Source of the DNA: Lepiota brunneoincarnata
Taxonomy: Eukaryota; Basidiomycota; Agaricomycetes; Agaricales; Agaricaceae
NCBI GenBank assembly: GCA_023014365.1
Contig: JAEBUN010000068.1
Location: forward strand, 54,499-118,498
Direction of reading: 5' to 3'
Length of the DNA stretch: 64,000 nucleotides
Position 1 is the stretch's first letter; each line of letters opens with the position of its first letter. This document shows positions 49,902 to 60,451 of this stretch, one piece after another. Below the pieces are notes generated by a model. That model had not been told where the DNA came from. It ran no database searches and saw only the letters and a program-made list of their open reading frames with translations. Position numbers and translations under genes: made by a program.

Positions 49902-50795
49902 TTTTTTTTTTTTTTTTTTTTTTTAAATCTCCAATTTATTATGTGGGCCGCGTAGGGAGGCCGCGTGCAGCAACATACTACAGTACAAATGACCAAGCCG
50001 TACACTACAGGGTATCTGTACATACAATGCATGACCGTGGATGCAGGCATGCGTTTCCCCATGCCCAGCATAAAGCCGCCCCAAGTGAATGGAGGCGGGA
50101 AGACAGCTACCACCCAGCGCACGGCACAGGAACCAGACCAGAGCGAGGTCCCCCCCCTAATGGGGGTTAGGGGTCAATTCCCACGTAAATCCCTACACGC
50201 CGCCTGAGGACAGTGGGGGAATAACCAATGCCCCGGCCCGGCCCCAACCAGGTGCCAGGCAGAGCTACTAGCCAATACCCCCTGGGGGGGGCCTGGCCCT
50301 CTCAGCAAACGTGAACGCCATCGGGGATACCTCGAGGAAAGCAATGAGAGCCTTGACCATAGCCAGGACCCCCACCATGGAGTGCCTGGGGCAACTCCGA
50401 AACACGTACTCACGAGTTTCCTCCTGAAACCCGCAGCAACAGGAGTAATCCTCCTGCAGAAAAAAAAAAAAGCACCTCCGATAGCTCCCTATCGGCGCGT
50501 GATTAAGAATAGCACACATCATCCGGGCCATTACTGACACCGAGTGAGCGTGTGGGATCCAGGCCCCACCGTGGAGGTACATGGGCCGCAGGGGACGGTC
50601 GTCGTCCCTGGCGAGCTGGAGGAAACCATGCCCACGATGGTCAGGATCCTGGAATGAATCGATCCAGTGGTCCTGACACAAATGTACTTCCTCCTTGCGG
50701 AGGTAGTCAAGTGAGGCCTGGGGATGAGCCCCTACCCCAACAGGAGGCAACGACTGAGCAAAGTCATGCACCTGAGTATGGAAAGGCCACCTCGC
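49902..50795 (-). mobile_element. LINE family A copy A8, 5'-truncated
   Basis: Poly(T) 49902-49924, A 3' UTR with one box module, and ORF2 C-terminus (50268 to about 50795, ending in ARWPFHTQVHDF). An A-run expansion at 50459-50471 inserts extra Phe codons (FFFFLQEDYSC) before the zinc segment. At 50795 it meets the tail of a plus-strand B copy; no TSD is visible. Confidence 0.85.
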
Positions 50796-50857
50796 CATGC
50801 AGACTGCGTTCGAGCACTGCGTTATAAATTGTTGATCAAAAAAAAAAAAAAAAAAAC
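50796..50857 (+). mobile_element. LINE family B tail B10 (about 42 bp plus poly(A))
   Basis: CATGCAGACTGCGTTCGAGC..TTATAAATTGTTGATC followed by 20 A's (50838-50857). It is a severely 5'-truncated B copy joined head-to-head with A8, so this pair again has poly(T) on the left and poly(A) on the right. Confidence 0.82.
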
Positions 50858-51262
50858 CAGTAGAGGAGGCACTTCTGGTCAGGAAGCAGCCCCCAGGTTG
50901 AATTGCTAAGCATCCCCATCGCACCAACCATGGAGAACGCCTTGGTAGAATAGTAGCATACGTGCTTGCGGAAAGTGAGGGCACAGTCGAAATAGAAACC
51001 CAAGTACCACCAGAACAGCTTGGGCCTCAGGGGGGTATCCCCTGTGTACGGGTGGATGCCCAGGTCAATGGGCAGGTTGGCATCCCTTGGATTCCGAGAG
51101 AAGTGAAAGACCTCCGACTTGGTATGCTCAAGTGTGAGGCCAAAAGAGTCAAAGAGCCCATGCATGCAGCGATAAGCCACTTGCAGGGCAGATACATTGT
51201 CCTCCCAGGTCTTGGTCTGAACTATAAGGGTCCTGTCATCGACATACAAGAGCATGTCAATG
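50858..51262 (-). mobile_element. LINE family B internal fragment B11 (RT)
   Basis: Minus-strand B ORF2 from YVDDRTLIVQTKTWEDN to YWF at the poly(A) junction, including SFGLTLEHTKSEVFHFSRN and the connection region. No stop. Its right edge at 51262 meets unrelated sequence without poly(T) or TSD. Confidence 0.82.
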
Positions 51263-51595
51263 CCGCAACAGCTCCTTTATTAACGACTATTACCATATTT
51301 GGTCAGGTTGCACCTCCTCTCGAATTGGGAGGCCCATTCATGGCCTTCCTCTCGTCTATTTTTCTTCTAATCTGGCATGGTAGTAGTGGCCCTGTGTGCC
51401 CTCCCATGTACCATATTTCAAGTCGATCCATCAAGGGGGTCACTGACAATTTGCCCTTTTTGTAGGAAACACTGTGGGGAAGGATTGGAGGCTCTGCAGG
51501 GTTCCAAATCACTGGTCTGAGGTCTATGTTGAAGACAACCACTATCAGGGTGTTCACACACCATTTCCAGTGGCTGTGCCAGGCTATGGCACCTC
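51263..51595. other. 333 bp of non-LINE sequence, origin unknown
   Basis: AT-richer than its surroundings and unlike any element in the window. On the plus strand, TTGCCCTTTTTGTAG at about 51451-51465 looks like a 3' splice site, followed by an open stretch (DWRLCRVPNHWSEVYVEDNH..). It could be a remnant of a host gene or another transposon that was the target of A9. I cannot assign it. Confidence 0.4.
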
Positions 51596-51962
51596 TTTTT
51601 TTTTTTTTGTTCTTTTTTTTTTTAAATCTCCAATTTATAACGTGGGCCACGTAAGGAGGCTGTGTGCAGCTACTAACTATGGTACAACCCAAGCTGTAAG
51701 CTACAGGGTATCTATACATACAATGCATGACCGCAGACGCAGGCATGCATTTCCCCATGCCCAGGACAAAGCCGCCCCAAAAAATGGAGGCGGGAAGACA
51801 GCTACCGCCCAGCACATGGCTTGGGCACCAGATTGGAGCGAGGTCCCCCCCCTAGTGGGGGCTAGGGGTCAATTCCCACATAAATCCCTACACGCTGCCC
51901 AAAGACGGCGGGGGAATAACCAGCGCCCCAGCCCAGACCCAACCAGGCACCAGGCAGAGCCA

Positions 51963-53803
51963 CTAGCCAATAGCCCCTGGGGGGGGCCCAGCCCTCTCAG
52001 CGAACGCGAACGCCATTGGGGACGCCTCAAGGAAAGCAATGAGGGCCTCGACCATAGCTGGGACCCCCGCCATGGAGTGCCTAGGGCAGCTCCGGAACAC
52101 ATGCTCATGAGTCTCCTCCCAAAACCCGCAGCAACAGGAGTAATCCTCCTGTGGGAAAAAGCGCCTCCAATAGCTCCCTATCGGCGCATGGTTAAGAATA
52201 GTGCACATCATCTGGGCCATCAAAGACACCGAATGAGCTTGCGGAATCCAGGCCCCACTGTGAAGGTACGTGGGCCGCAGGGGACAATCGTCATCCCTGG
52301 CAAGCTGGAGAAAACCATGCCCACGATAGTCAGGATCCTGGAACGAGTCGATCCAGCGGTCCTGACACAACTGTACTTCCTCCTTGCGGAGGTAGTCAAG
52401 CGAGGCCTGGGGACACACCCCTACCCCAATGGGAGGCAATGACCGAGCAAAGTCGTGCACCTGAGTATGAAAAGGCCACTTTGCACGCAAAGGGACCTCC
52501 CAGAAGTGAACTGAGCAGGCCGGATCCCCGGCAAACCACTTGGCGAGAAGGCAGCAGACCGCCAAGGAATGACCCTGGGTGGAGTGCACCGACAGGTCCA
52601 CCGCCTGCCTGGCCGAAGCCATCGAGTCGGTGAACAGGACAAGGCAAGCAGCGCCCTCGACAGTAACTGCCTTGGACACCGCCAGCCAGACGGTGAAAAG
52701 CTCGGCCTCAGGAGCCATGACTTTCCCCCCTGGAAGCCGGACTGCATGAATGCAGTCCAGCCCCTGGAAAATTTGGGCAGCTGAGACCTCCTGGTGGACC
52801 TGGCAGGGTGGCAGACTCACGTCTGTTGCTGCCACCAGAACCCCCAGATCAGCCTGTGCCTGGGCAAGGACCCGGTCAAGAGCTGTGATGTGGGCCACAA
52901 GGGCATCCTCTGCCCCTCAGTCGTACGAATGGAAGCGGACCCGATCTGGGTACACATCCAGGAGACAACACCCCAGCCAGGCTTCCGGCGCAATGGCGTC
53001 GAAAGGCCCGGCGAGGGTGGCAAGATGCTGGTTAGCGTCAACAACAGGCCCCTTCACCTTGATCAACTTACGGGGAGGGAGCCTGGCTATAGACCGGACA
53101 TGAGACCGGAGATTTCTGCTGTAGCCCCAACCAAGGAGGGCACAAACGGGATGGCCCGGCGCAAGTGTGGCATACCGCAACTCGGCACAATCACGAAGCT
53201 TCCGGAGATGAAGATGAATAAAGATCAGGCCCGCAATGGCCCCAACCCCCCCATTGGGCAATGTCCTAAAGGCACCGGTGATCCAGAGTGCAGCCTGACG
53301 CTGCATCCGGCAAAGGTGGTCCAAAGCACCCTTACATCTGGCACCCCAGTAGTACCACAAGTGGAAGCCATACGTGGCAATGGGAACCACACACAACCAA
53401 TAAAGAAGGCGCTTCTGGTCTGGCAGAAGCCCCCAGATGGAATTACCGAGCATTCCCATGGCCTTGACCATGGAAATAGCCTTAGTAGAGTAGAAGCAAA
53501 CATGCTCTTTAAACGTAAGGGCATGATTGAAATAGAAGCCCAGATACCTCCAATAGGTCTTGGGCTGAAGAGGGGTAGCGCCAGTGAACGGGGGAAACCC
53601 CAAGTCCACCGGGGGATTCTCACCAGAACAATCCCATGAGAAATGGAAGAGTTTGGACTTGTCGTGCTTCACGACTAGTGCGAAATGGGTAAATGTGTCA
53701 CGGACAACCTTGTAAGATCTGCAGAGGAGGATGCAATTAGCATCCAAGTCCCAGGCCTGCGCCACGATAGGGCCATCGTTGATGTAAGACAGGAGCAAGA
53801 GGC
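51963..53803 (-). pseudogene. LINE-A ORF2 of A9, C-terminal half
   Basis: From about YINDGP (a damaged form of the catalytic YVDDGT: VDD has become IND) through the RT thumb, RNase H (ATDVSLPP, EAELFTVW, LFTDSMASAR) and the zinc segment CCCGFWEETHEHVFRSC, to the stop at 51963. TGA at 52917-52919 (codon 977, SYD-R-GAED) replaces CGA. The catalytic Asp pair is half lost, so this copy is dead. Confidence 0.87.
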
Positions 53804-55022
53804 ATTTCGGGTTGCTACTCTTGCGGCTAATCATCCGCTTCAGCCCTTGCTGGGCCATGAGTTCAGGGGGAGTTCTCCAGAACACCCGCGAGCTATTTCG
53901 ACCCTCACCCCTGCGCTTAGGCCTAAGGTGAAGAGTGCTCTTATGGAGGTGCAGACAGTGCTTCCGCAGCTTACTGAGCCGTTCTCCCCGTTTGTGGATG
54001 AGAATAGGCCAGGTCTCCATCTTTTGGACCGCTTCTTGGAGCGGATCAAATTTAGACTCTACGCCATTGATCCGGAGGGGGATTCGAAGCAATGGCACCT
54101 TGATGGACTGCACGCCTCCATTTGGAGGGTGCAGTCTGATCCATCGTCTGCCTGCATAGCAGCTGGTGCCCACCGGCTGCCGTGCGGGAGGCTACAGGCT
54201 GTCTTGGCAGCTTGTGTGTTTGCAGGCGGGCATCTGGTCAAGCAGGCCAGACAGGCCGCGGGGAGGGTTCTGCTCGCTGATGCGGAGCTCCACTCCATTC
54301 GGTTGGGAGTAAGCATGGTCCTGGACCGTGCAGAAACCAACCACATCTTCATCTACACCAGCTCCGCGGGCTCTGCCCGCAGAGCTGTGGATCCCTCTGT
54401 GCACGCCGGCCAGGTCCACTCCCTGGAGGTGTGTTGGTCCCTGGACCGTTGGTTGTCTTCCAAGGCCCAGCGGACTGTTACCTTCTGGCAGGTACCTGCA
54501 GGCTCTGTTGCAGAGCTTCACTCTGACGCCATCACGATGGTGAAGGAGCTCTGTGTATCACTGGGCATTTGCCCGACGACTACTATTGACTCTCTCCGGG
54601 CTGAGGTCACGAGAGGGTGTATTGACGAGTGGGTGAATATGTTTCGCTTGCCCCTTTATAGGGGAAGGAATTTCCTCCCCCTGTTGGACTCCCTCGGGAA
54701 GCCAATTCAGCCCTCATACCTCTCCAGAGGTGCGTGGCTCTGAGAAATCAGCCCCTGGATGTCCATCGCTGGTACAGCGAGGGCCGCCCGCACTATACTT
54801 GGTCACGCCCCTATCGGGGAGTACCGCGCTAGGTTCCACCCCCAGGAGGATCACTCCTGTCCCTGTGGGTTGTGGCTTGAAACCCGCACCCACATACTCA
54901 CTTCTTGTCCGAAATATACGCGACATGGCGGCTTACCCCGCAACCTCGATGCCCTCTTGGGCTTTCTGGAGCGCAACCCTTCCGTGTTTGCATTCCTATC
55001 CCAGCCCCAAGGGGTGGGATAA
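53804..55022 (+). pseudogene. LINE-B ORF2 C-terminal fragment of B12
   Basis: RNase H (ELHSIRLGVSM, HIFIYTSSAGSARRA), linker and zinc segment CPCGLWLETRTHILTSC to PQGVG-stop at 55022. One TGA at 54741-54743 (GAWL-R-EI elsewhere). The earlier part is undamaged. Confidence 0.85.
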
Positions 55023-55485
55023 CTGGGGAGGGCCTTTGGGTTATTCCCCCCTCGCAGCTTTGGTTTTGAGGGACCGGTGGTTATTTGCCCCCCACCCTAG
55101 GGTGGGGTGTAGTGATTTATGGAGAATTGACTCCTAACACCCGTCAGGGCAGAGACCTGAAGTTTTTAGAGCCTTAGTCTGCGGGGTGTAGGGATTTACA
55201 GAGAATTGACTCCTAACCCCCTTCGGGGGGGGGACCTGTTGGCCCTATCTACCCCTTGTCTGCCGCGCCCTGGTTTCCGTCGGGGTAGCGGGCTCCTCAC
55301 CCATGTGCACTTCTTTATGGAGTGTAGCCTTTCAAGTCAGCGGGACTCTCTTCCCTACCTTCATTGGTAGTTATACCATGTATTAGTTGCCTTGTACGTA
55401 GCTAGTGCACGCGGACTGCGTTCGAGCACCACGTTATAAATTGTTGATTATAAAAAAAATAAAAAATAAAAAAAATAAAAAAAAA
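53804..55485 (+). mobile_element. LINE family B copy B12, 5'-truncated, inside A9
   Basis: TSD GACAGGAGCAAGAGGC (53788-53803) and GACAGGAGCGAGAGGC (55486-55501), one A/G difference. It starts in the RT connection (FRVATLAANHPL), has full RNase H, zinc segment and 3' UTR with both box units. Its tail (55450-55485) is not pure A but A-runs separated by single T's. Confidence 0.92.
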
Positions 55486-55501
55486 GACAGGAGCGAGAGG
55501 C

Positions 55502-57545
55502 CTGGTTGAGGGAGCCTCCACTCGATAATATACATGGCAGGGGCCAAGTAGAGGCTGGACAGGACGGGTGAGAGGGCAGACCCCTGGCCCACCCCCACCT
55601 CTGCTAGGAACAGTTCAGACAGGAAGGAGTTCCAGGCGTAGCTGGTAAACCTCCCCATGAGATAAGAAGCAAAGAACCGGCCCATGCAAGGGAAAAACCC
55701 CTGCCAAGCCAGGACTGCGAGAAGCATCCCATGATTCAGGGATGGGAAGAACTGTGTGATGTCAAAGGCGAGAACACTTGTCTTCAACCCGCAGGCCCAC
55801 CCAGCACAGACAAGGTGCACGAGGTAGGCACCAGCGTCTTCAGTGGACTGCTGGATCACACTGCCAAACTGGTTCAGATGGAACATACCAAACTTGACAG
55901 CCTCAAACTGCAAGCGGCGCAAGATCATTTTCTCGATAAGCTTACCAAGAGTGTTGAGAAGGACGATCGGTCGGAACGCCTTCAGAGTAGCATAGGGGGG
56001 CTTGCCAGGCTTCAGTATAATAACCGACACACTCTCCTTAAAGTGATGAGGCCAATGCCCACACTCCATGCAGGCATCGGCGATCCAACAGACCAAATGC
56101 ATAACCGTCGGGCCCACTAAAATGGACTTGAGGTGTGTCCACGTGATGTGGTCTGGACCGGGTGAAGACAAAGAGGAGCATGTGCGCAAGGCCTCGTGCA
56201 TCTCCAAGTCAGAGAAGACCGGCCACTCCCATGGTGGGAGTGGATCAATCTGGTCAAGAACCCCAACATCGACTGGTCAGTCATTGGCAGCGTTGTAAGA
56301 ACTGTAGAGCCCTTCCCAGAGCTCCTCGAGAGTGTTGCAGGGGCGATCCCGATAGCGGATTGCCTCGCAGGAAGGCAACTTGCGCACCCTGACCCAATCC
56401 ATCAGGTCCCAGGGGCGCTTGTTGGTAGAAGCAACCTCCTTGATGTGCTCATTGAAGAACTTGCGCTTAATGGCCTTCCAGGTCCACTTAAACGTGTGAG
56501 TGTCCTCCCAGTCCTGAGACCAAGAATACACCGCATAAGTGCGTGAGCACCCATCATCCCACCACAGTTTAGACTGTGAGACAACGCAGATCTCCTTGGA
56601 GTGGACAAGCCATGCCTCGGAGAAGATTGCAGAGATAGCTAGGGCCACCTTGTTGATCCTGCCGGATAAGCCCAGGTCCAGGAATTCCAGACCTGCAAGT
56701 CCCGTCAAAACCTCAGCTAGGAACTTGGCCTCCTTGTCCGAGTCCCACTTCAGCAAGCGTCTGGGCACAGCCTCCTCGAAGGCCTCCAGAGGGACAGTAA
56801 TCCAAAGGGGGCAGTGATCAGATTGACCCCGCAGATTGGGATACTGCATGGGAAGTGGCAGATGGCCCACAGCCGCCCTCGCAAACACGAGGTCGATCAC
56901 GGTGGAAGTAAGCCCCTCCTCGAAGGGGAAGTGTGTGGGGCCCAGATTCTTAGGGAGTGAGAGGTCCAGGCCCAGCGAGTCCGCTGTTTCCAGCAGGGAG
57001 GCAGCAGCAGCGGGATTGTGAGGGGCCCATGGATCCTACTGCGGCAAGTGGCAGTTAAAGTCCCCCAACATGAGGGCGCACTGCAGGAGAGAGTCAACAG
57101 CGTCCGCCAGATAACAAATGCCCGACTGTCTATCATCCAAGTAGACGTTGAGAAAGTATACAGCCTCCCCATGCAGGAATATGGAGATGGCCATGATGTC
57201 ACAGTGATCGACAATGTCACGTCAAAGCGAGGGCCGGAGCCGCATCATCCGGTTATGGACGTATGCCATAACCCGGGGAGGCTGATCTGGGGAAGAAGGA
57301 GGATGGAACAAACACAGCCACTCCGGATGCTTGGGCACCCTGACAACCTCATCTCCGTCAGGGTCAGAGGAAGATGGAACGTGGCAGATGGAGCACCAGG
57401 GCAGCTCCTGTAGTAAGAACATATCAACGTCATCCTTGAATTGTTCTAGTAGAGAGTCCACAAGACTGTAACTACGAAATACATTCTGTGACCATATACG
57501 ACACACTCTCCTCAATCTCCTAGGTTCCTGATGGTCCCTATTCAT
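55502..57545 (-). pseudogene. LINE-A ORF2 of A9, N-terminal half
   Basis: ATG at 57545-57543 (MNRDHQEPRRLRR), Glu47 (QELPWCSI), then TGA at 57224-57222 (codon 108, from CGA), TAG at 57038-57036 (codon 170, Trp in GDFNC..PQW) and TGA at 56279-56277 (codon 423, ND-R-PVD). RT FDITQFFPSLNHGM and GQGSALSPV are readable to the B12 site. No frameshift. All stops are transition-type. Confidence 0.87.
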
Positions 57546-58022
57546 TGGGGTAAGCGGGGTTGATGCGGTGGGGAATGGACCCTTACCAGAGAATCATACC
57601 GGCGCTCAATCCACTCCTGATCGAAGCGGTGAGCCCAGAACGGGCAGGCCGGATGGTCAGCGGGGGTGGGGGCAATAGGCGGCCTGTGGTTGGGCTGCCC
57701 CTTGCAACATGATGCAAATGCCTGATGATTAGTCGGGGAATGTGGACCGCCACAGTGAGAGCAGCGGATAGCCTTGCATCAGCAGGCTAGGGAAGGGTGC
57801 CCCCACTTCCAGCAGTGCTGGCAGAGGGGGACACCAGGGTTGGCCTTGGCAGGGATAATCCTGCATGGGGTGCCATCCATAGTGATGACGCGTCGGGAGA
57901 TGGTCTTCGCGTTGGACCCCTGTTGGGAGTCCCAGATCTCAAAGAACACAGTGGCTGTGTCAGCAGCCCTTGAGTTCTTGACGATGCATGGCCTGGTGGC
58001 CAGCATGAAGTAATCAGACCAG
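57542..58022 (-). pseudogene. LINE-A ORF1 C-terminal part of A9
   Basis: From YFMLATRP at 58022 through VFFEIWDSQQG and knuckle 1 (CQHCWKWGHPSLAC) to the stop overlapping ORF2. A deletion of about 57 bp near 57650 removes 19 residues including the third zinc cluster (CVNCGGAH). TGA near 57779 and similar changes further damage it. Confidence 0.82.
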
Positions 58023-58347
58023 CCACGTATGGCTTCCACTTGTGGTACTACCGGGGCGCCAGGTGTAAGGGCGCTTTGGACTACCTTCACCGGATGCAAC
58101 ACTGGGCTGCACTCTGGATTACCGGCACCTTTAGGACATCGCCTGATGGGGGGGTTGGGGCCATTGCAGGCCTGATCCCCATACATCTTCATCTCCGGAA
58201 GCTTCGTGACCGTGCCAAATTGCGGTACGCCACGCTTGCTCCGGGTCATCCCATTTGTGCCCTCCTTGGCTGGGGCTACAGCGGTGATCTCCGGTCTCAT
58301 GTCTGGTCCATAGCCAGGCTCCCTCCCCGCAAGCTGATCAAGGTGAA
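58023..58347 (+). mobile_element. LINE family A fragment A10, joined 5'-to-5' to A9
   Basis: Plus-strand A ORF2 from ATYGFHLWYYRGARCKG to PRKLIKVN, cut at 58347 by the gypsy LTR. It has no stop. The rest of this copy should continue after the gypsy element, outside the window. The 5'-to-5' junction has one shared base and no filler. Confidence 0.85.
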
Positions 58348-59008
58348 TGTCATATCCATGCCAACTCAGAGTCTAATCATTTAAACTTCAGCTTCTCGAC
58401 TCCACGTGTGTTCCACACAACAACCCTCTGCCCTCCAACTTGGCCCCAACCTGCTCCAACTGCAACCCACTGCCCCAATCACGCGACCACCTCCACACGT
58501 GCCATGGTCACCTGACCCTCGGTGTCTCATACCCCCGTCTCCATTTCCCATCTGTAGTCAAGATACGTTATTAGTCTCCATACCTGTACCCATTTCCATT
58601 CCATTCATAATCCGTTCGTAATCCATTTGTAACTAGATCGGTCTCCGCTTTGCTCCGCACGTAGTCAGTACAAGTCATAGTTTGTAAGGCCAGTAGTATA
58701 TATACCGTAGGTACTTGGCTTGTACTCCTCAGTCTGATAATCGAATCGAGCAGCGGACCAGCTCCCTGTTCCCTATCCTCTCCTCTCTTCTGCCTCGCTC
58801 CGCTTTGGCTCTGACTTCCTGAAATACGGACTAGGACAGTAGGAGGGCACAGCACATAAGCTGAGGCTGCAAGTCCAACCCCCCGCCCAACGTACTCCGC
58901 CTCGGTCCCGAAGTCTACATACTGACTTTGCCCTGTCCCCCAGTTACCTTATACCAAGGATACCACCCCAACCCTCCGCTTCGGTCCCGACCCGCACCGG
59001 CTCTAACA
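58348..59008 (+). repeat. 5' LTR of the gypsy element (right edge tentative)
   Basis: Starts TGTCA at the LINE-A junction. Its right edge is placed at CTCTAACA (59008) because it ends in CA and GTATTATCAGA, a primer-site-like sequence, follows. TATATATA lies at 58697-58704. Without the 3' LTR in view the right limit cannot be confirmed. Confidence 0.55.
58697..58704 (+). promoter_or_regulatory. TATA box of the gypsy LTR
   Basis: TATATATA, about 350 bp into the LTR, followed about 30-40 bp later by a pyrimidine-rich stretch (TGTACTCCTCAGTCTG) that may hold the transcription start. Confidence 0.55.
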
Positions 59009-59062
59009 GTATTATCAGACTCAAACTCCTCCTGCCCACCACACTCTGAATTGTTTCTAACC

Positions 59063-60451
59063 ATGGTCTCTCGAACAGTTACCCATACTTGCACTCTGGT
59101 AACTCCAGCCGCTCGCCATAGCAAATGCATCACTTGACAACCTCCTTCCAAGGAACTGCAACCTGACTCCCCAAGGGCTTCTTGCTCTCACCAACAATCT
59201 ATTGTGCCCTTGACCCCAGACCGGTTCTCTGAAGATATACAATCTTCAGTATTCTGGACTCCTGACGGCCCCGACCCCAATCCTGATCCCAGCGACCCTG
59301 GTGATCCTGATGACTACCCTGACAATGGGGACGGGCCCCTGGGCGATGACGAACCATCAGACAACAGCGACAACAACAACAACATCCCACCTGGCAACAC
59401 CCGAGATGACCATGATAGACTCATACTCCGAGTTTTCCAATGCATAGCCAATCAAATGGACGGCCGTGGGAACTCTCAAGCCCCACAGCCTCCTCGAACT
59501 CCCTGTACCAAAGCTCGCGAACCTGACATCTTTACAGGTTCCGACCCTGCCAAACTCAAACCCTTCCTCTTCCAATGCCGACTCTATTTCCATACCAACC
59601 CAGCCCAGGTTGCTATCCCCGCCACCAAGGTCAACTTCACGTTGACATACCTCACAGGCATGGCACAGCAACACTTCGAAATCGGCCTCGACGAGGCCGA
59701 CAACCACGGAATAATGCACAACTGGATCGAGGACTGGGACCAGTTTACCCTGGAACTGCAGACCAATTTTGGTCCCACGGATCTGACCAGAGAAGCTGCT
59801 GAGCAGCTCGACTCCCTCCGAATGCGCTATGACAAGAAGATTGCTGTCTACAACGTCGACTTTCTCCGCCTAGCTGGCCAACTCCGCTGGGGTGACGAAG
59901 TATTTTGTCACCGCTACTACAAGGGCCTCCCCGACCACATCCAGGACATCCTGTCCAATCGGCCCAACAGCAAGCCTGACACCTTCATCAAAATGTGAGC
60001 AGCAGTGATGAAGATCGACGCTTGCTACTGGGAGTGCCAACGCAAGAAGGCCCACACCAAAGCTGCTTTGGACCCGACCACCTCTAGGAAACCTGGAGGT
60101 AACCCATCCCCTTCCACCTCGACTAACCTGCAACCTGCCACCAAGCCTGCCAATAATAACAGAGGCAGCATCCCCAACAACAACTTCAAGGGCAATCCGC
60201 CCATTCCGCCTGCCGGTCAGAAATCAGCCCCGCCCAAATCCGACCTTACTAGTAAACTTGGTAAGGATGGTAAATTAACCCCTGAGGAACGTCAACAACG
60301 TTTCAACAATCACCTCTGCCTTGTCTGTACAGATCCCAATCACAGGGCTGCTAACTGTGATAAGAAAAAATTCCCTGATGCCAAGGCTAAAGGCTGACAG
60401 GCTCAGCTCCCCGAGACAGATGCGCCGACTCTCCCAAGCTCGGAAAAATAG
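59063..60451 (+). pseudogene. gypsy gag (capsid and nucleocapsid)
   Basis: One frame from ATG 59063 (MVSRTVTHTC) to TAG 60449-60451, 462 codons, with TGA at 59135-59137, 59996-59998 and 60395-60397, each probably an original CGA. An acidic N-terminal stretch (DPNPDPSDPGDPDDYPDNGD) is followed by the retrotransposon capsid domain (FTGSDPAKLKPFLFQCRLYF...FCHRYYKGLPDHIQDIL), a basic Asn/Pro-rich linker and the zinc knuckle CLVCTDPNHRAANC (C-x2-C-x4-H-x4-C). The ATG choice rests on frame and position only. Confidence 0.82.

Larger units (their letters stand above)
51596..58022 (-). mobile_element. LINE family A copy A9, split by B12
   Basis: A T-rich tail (51596-51623, interrupted by GTTC), 3' UTR, the whole of ORF2 and the C-terminal part of ORF1, in pieces 51596-53803 and 55502-58022. 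With the 16-bp TSD of B12 counted once, ORF2 is exactly 1295 codons including stop, the same length as the intact copies. At 58022 it abuts a plus-strand A fragment, 5' to 5', as in the A3/A4 pair. Confidence 0.9.
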
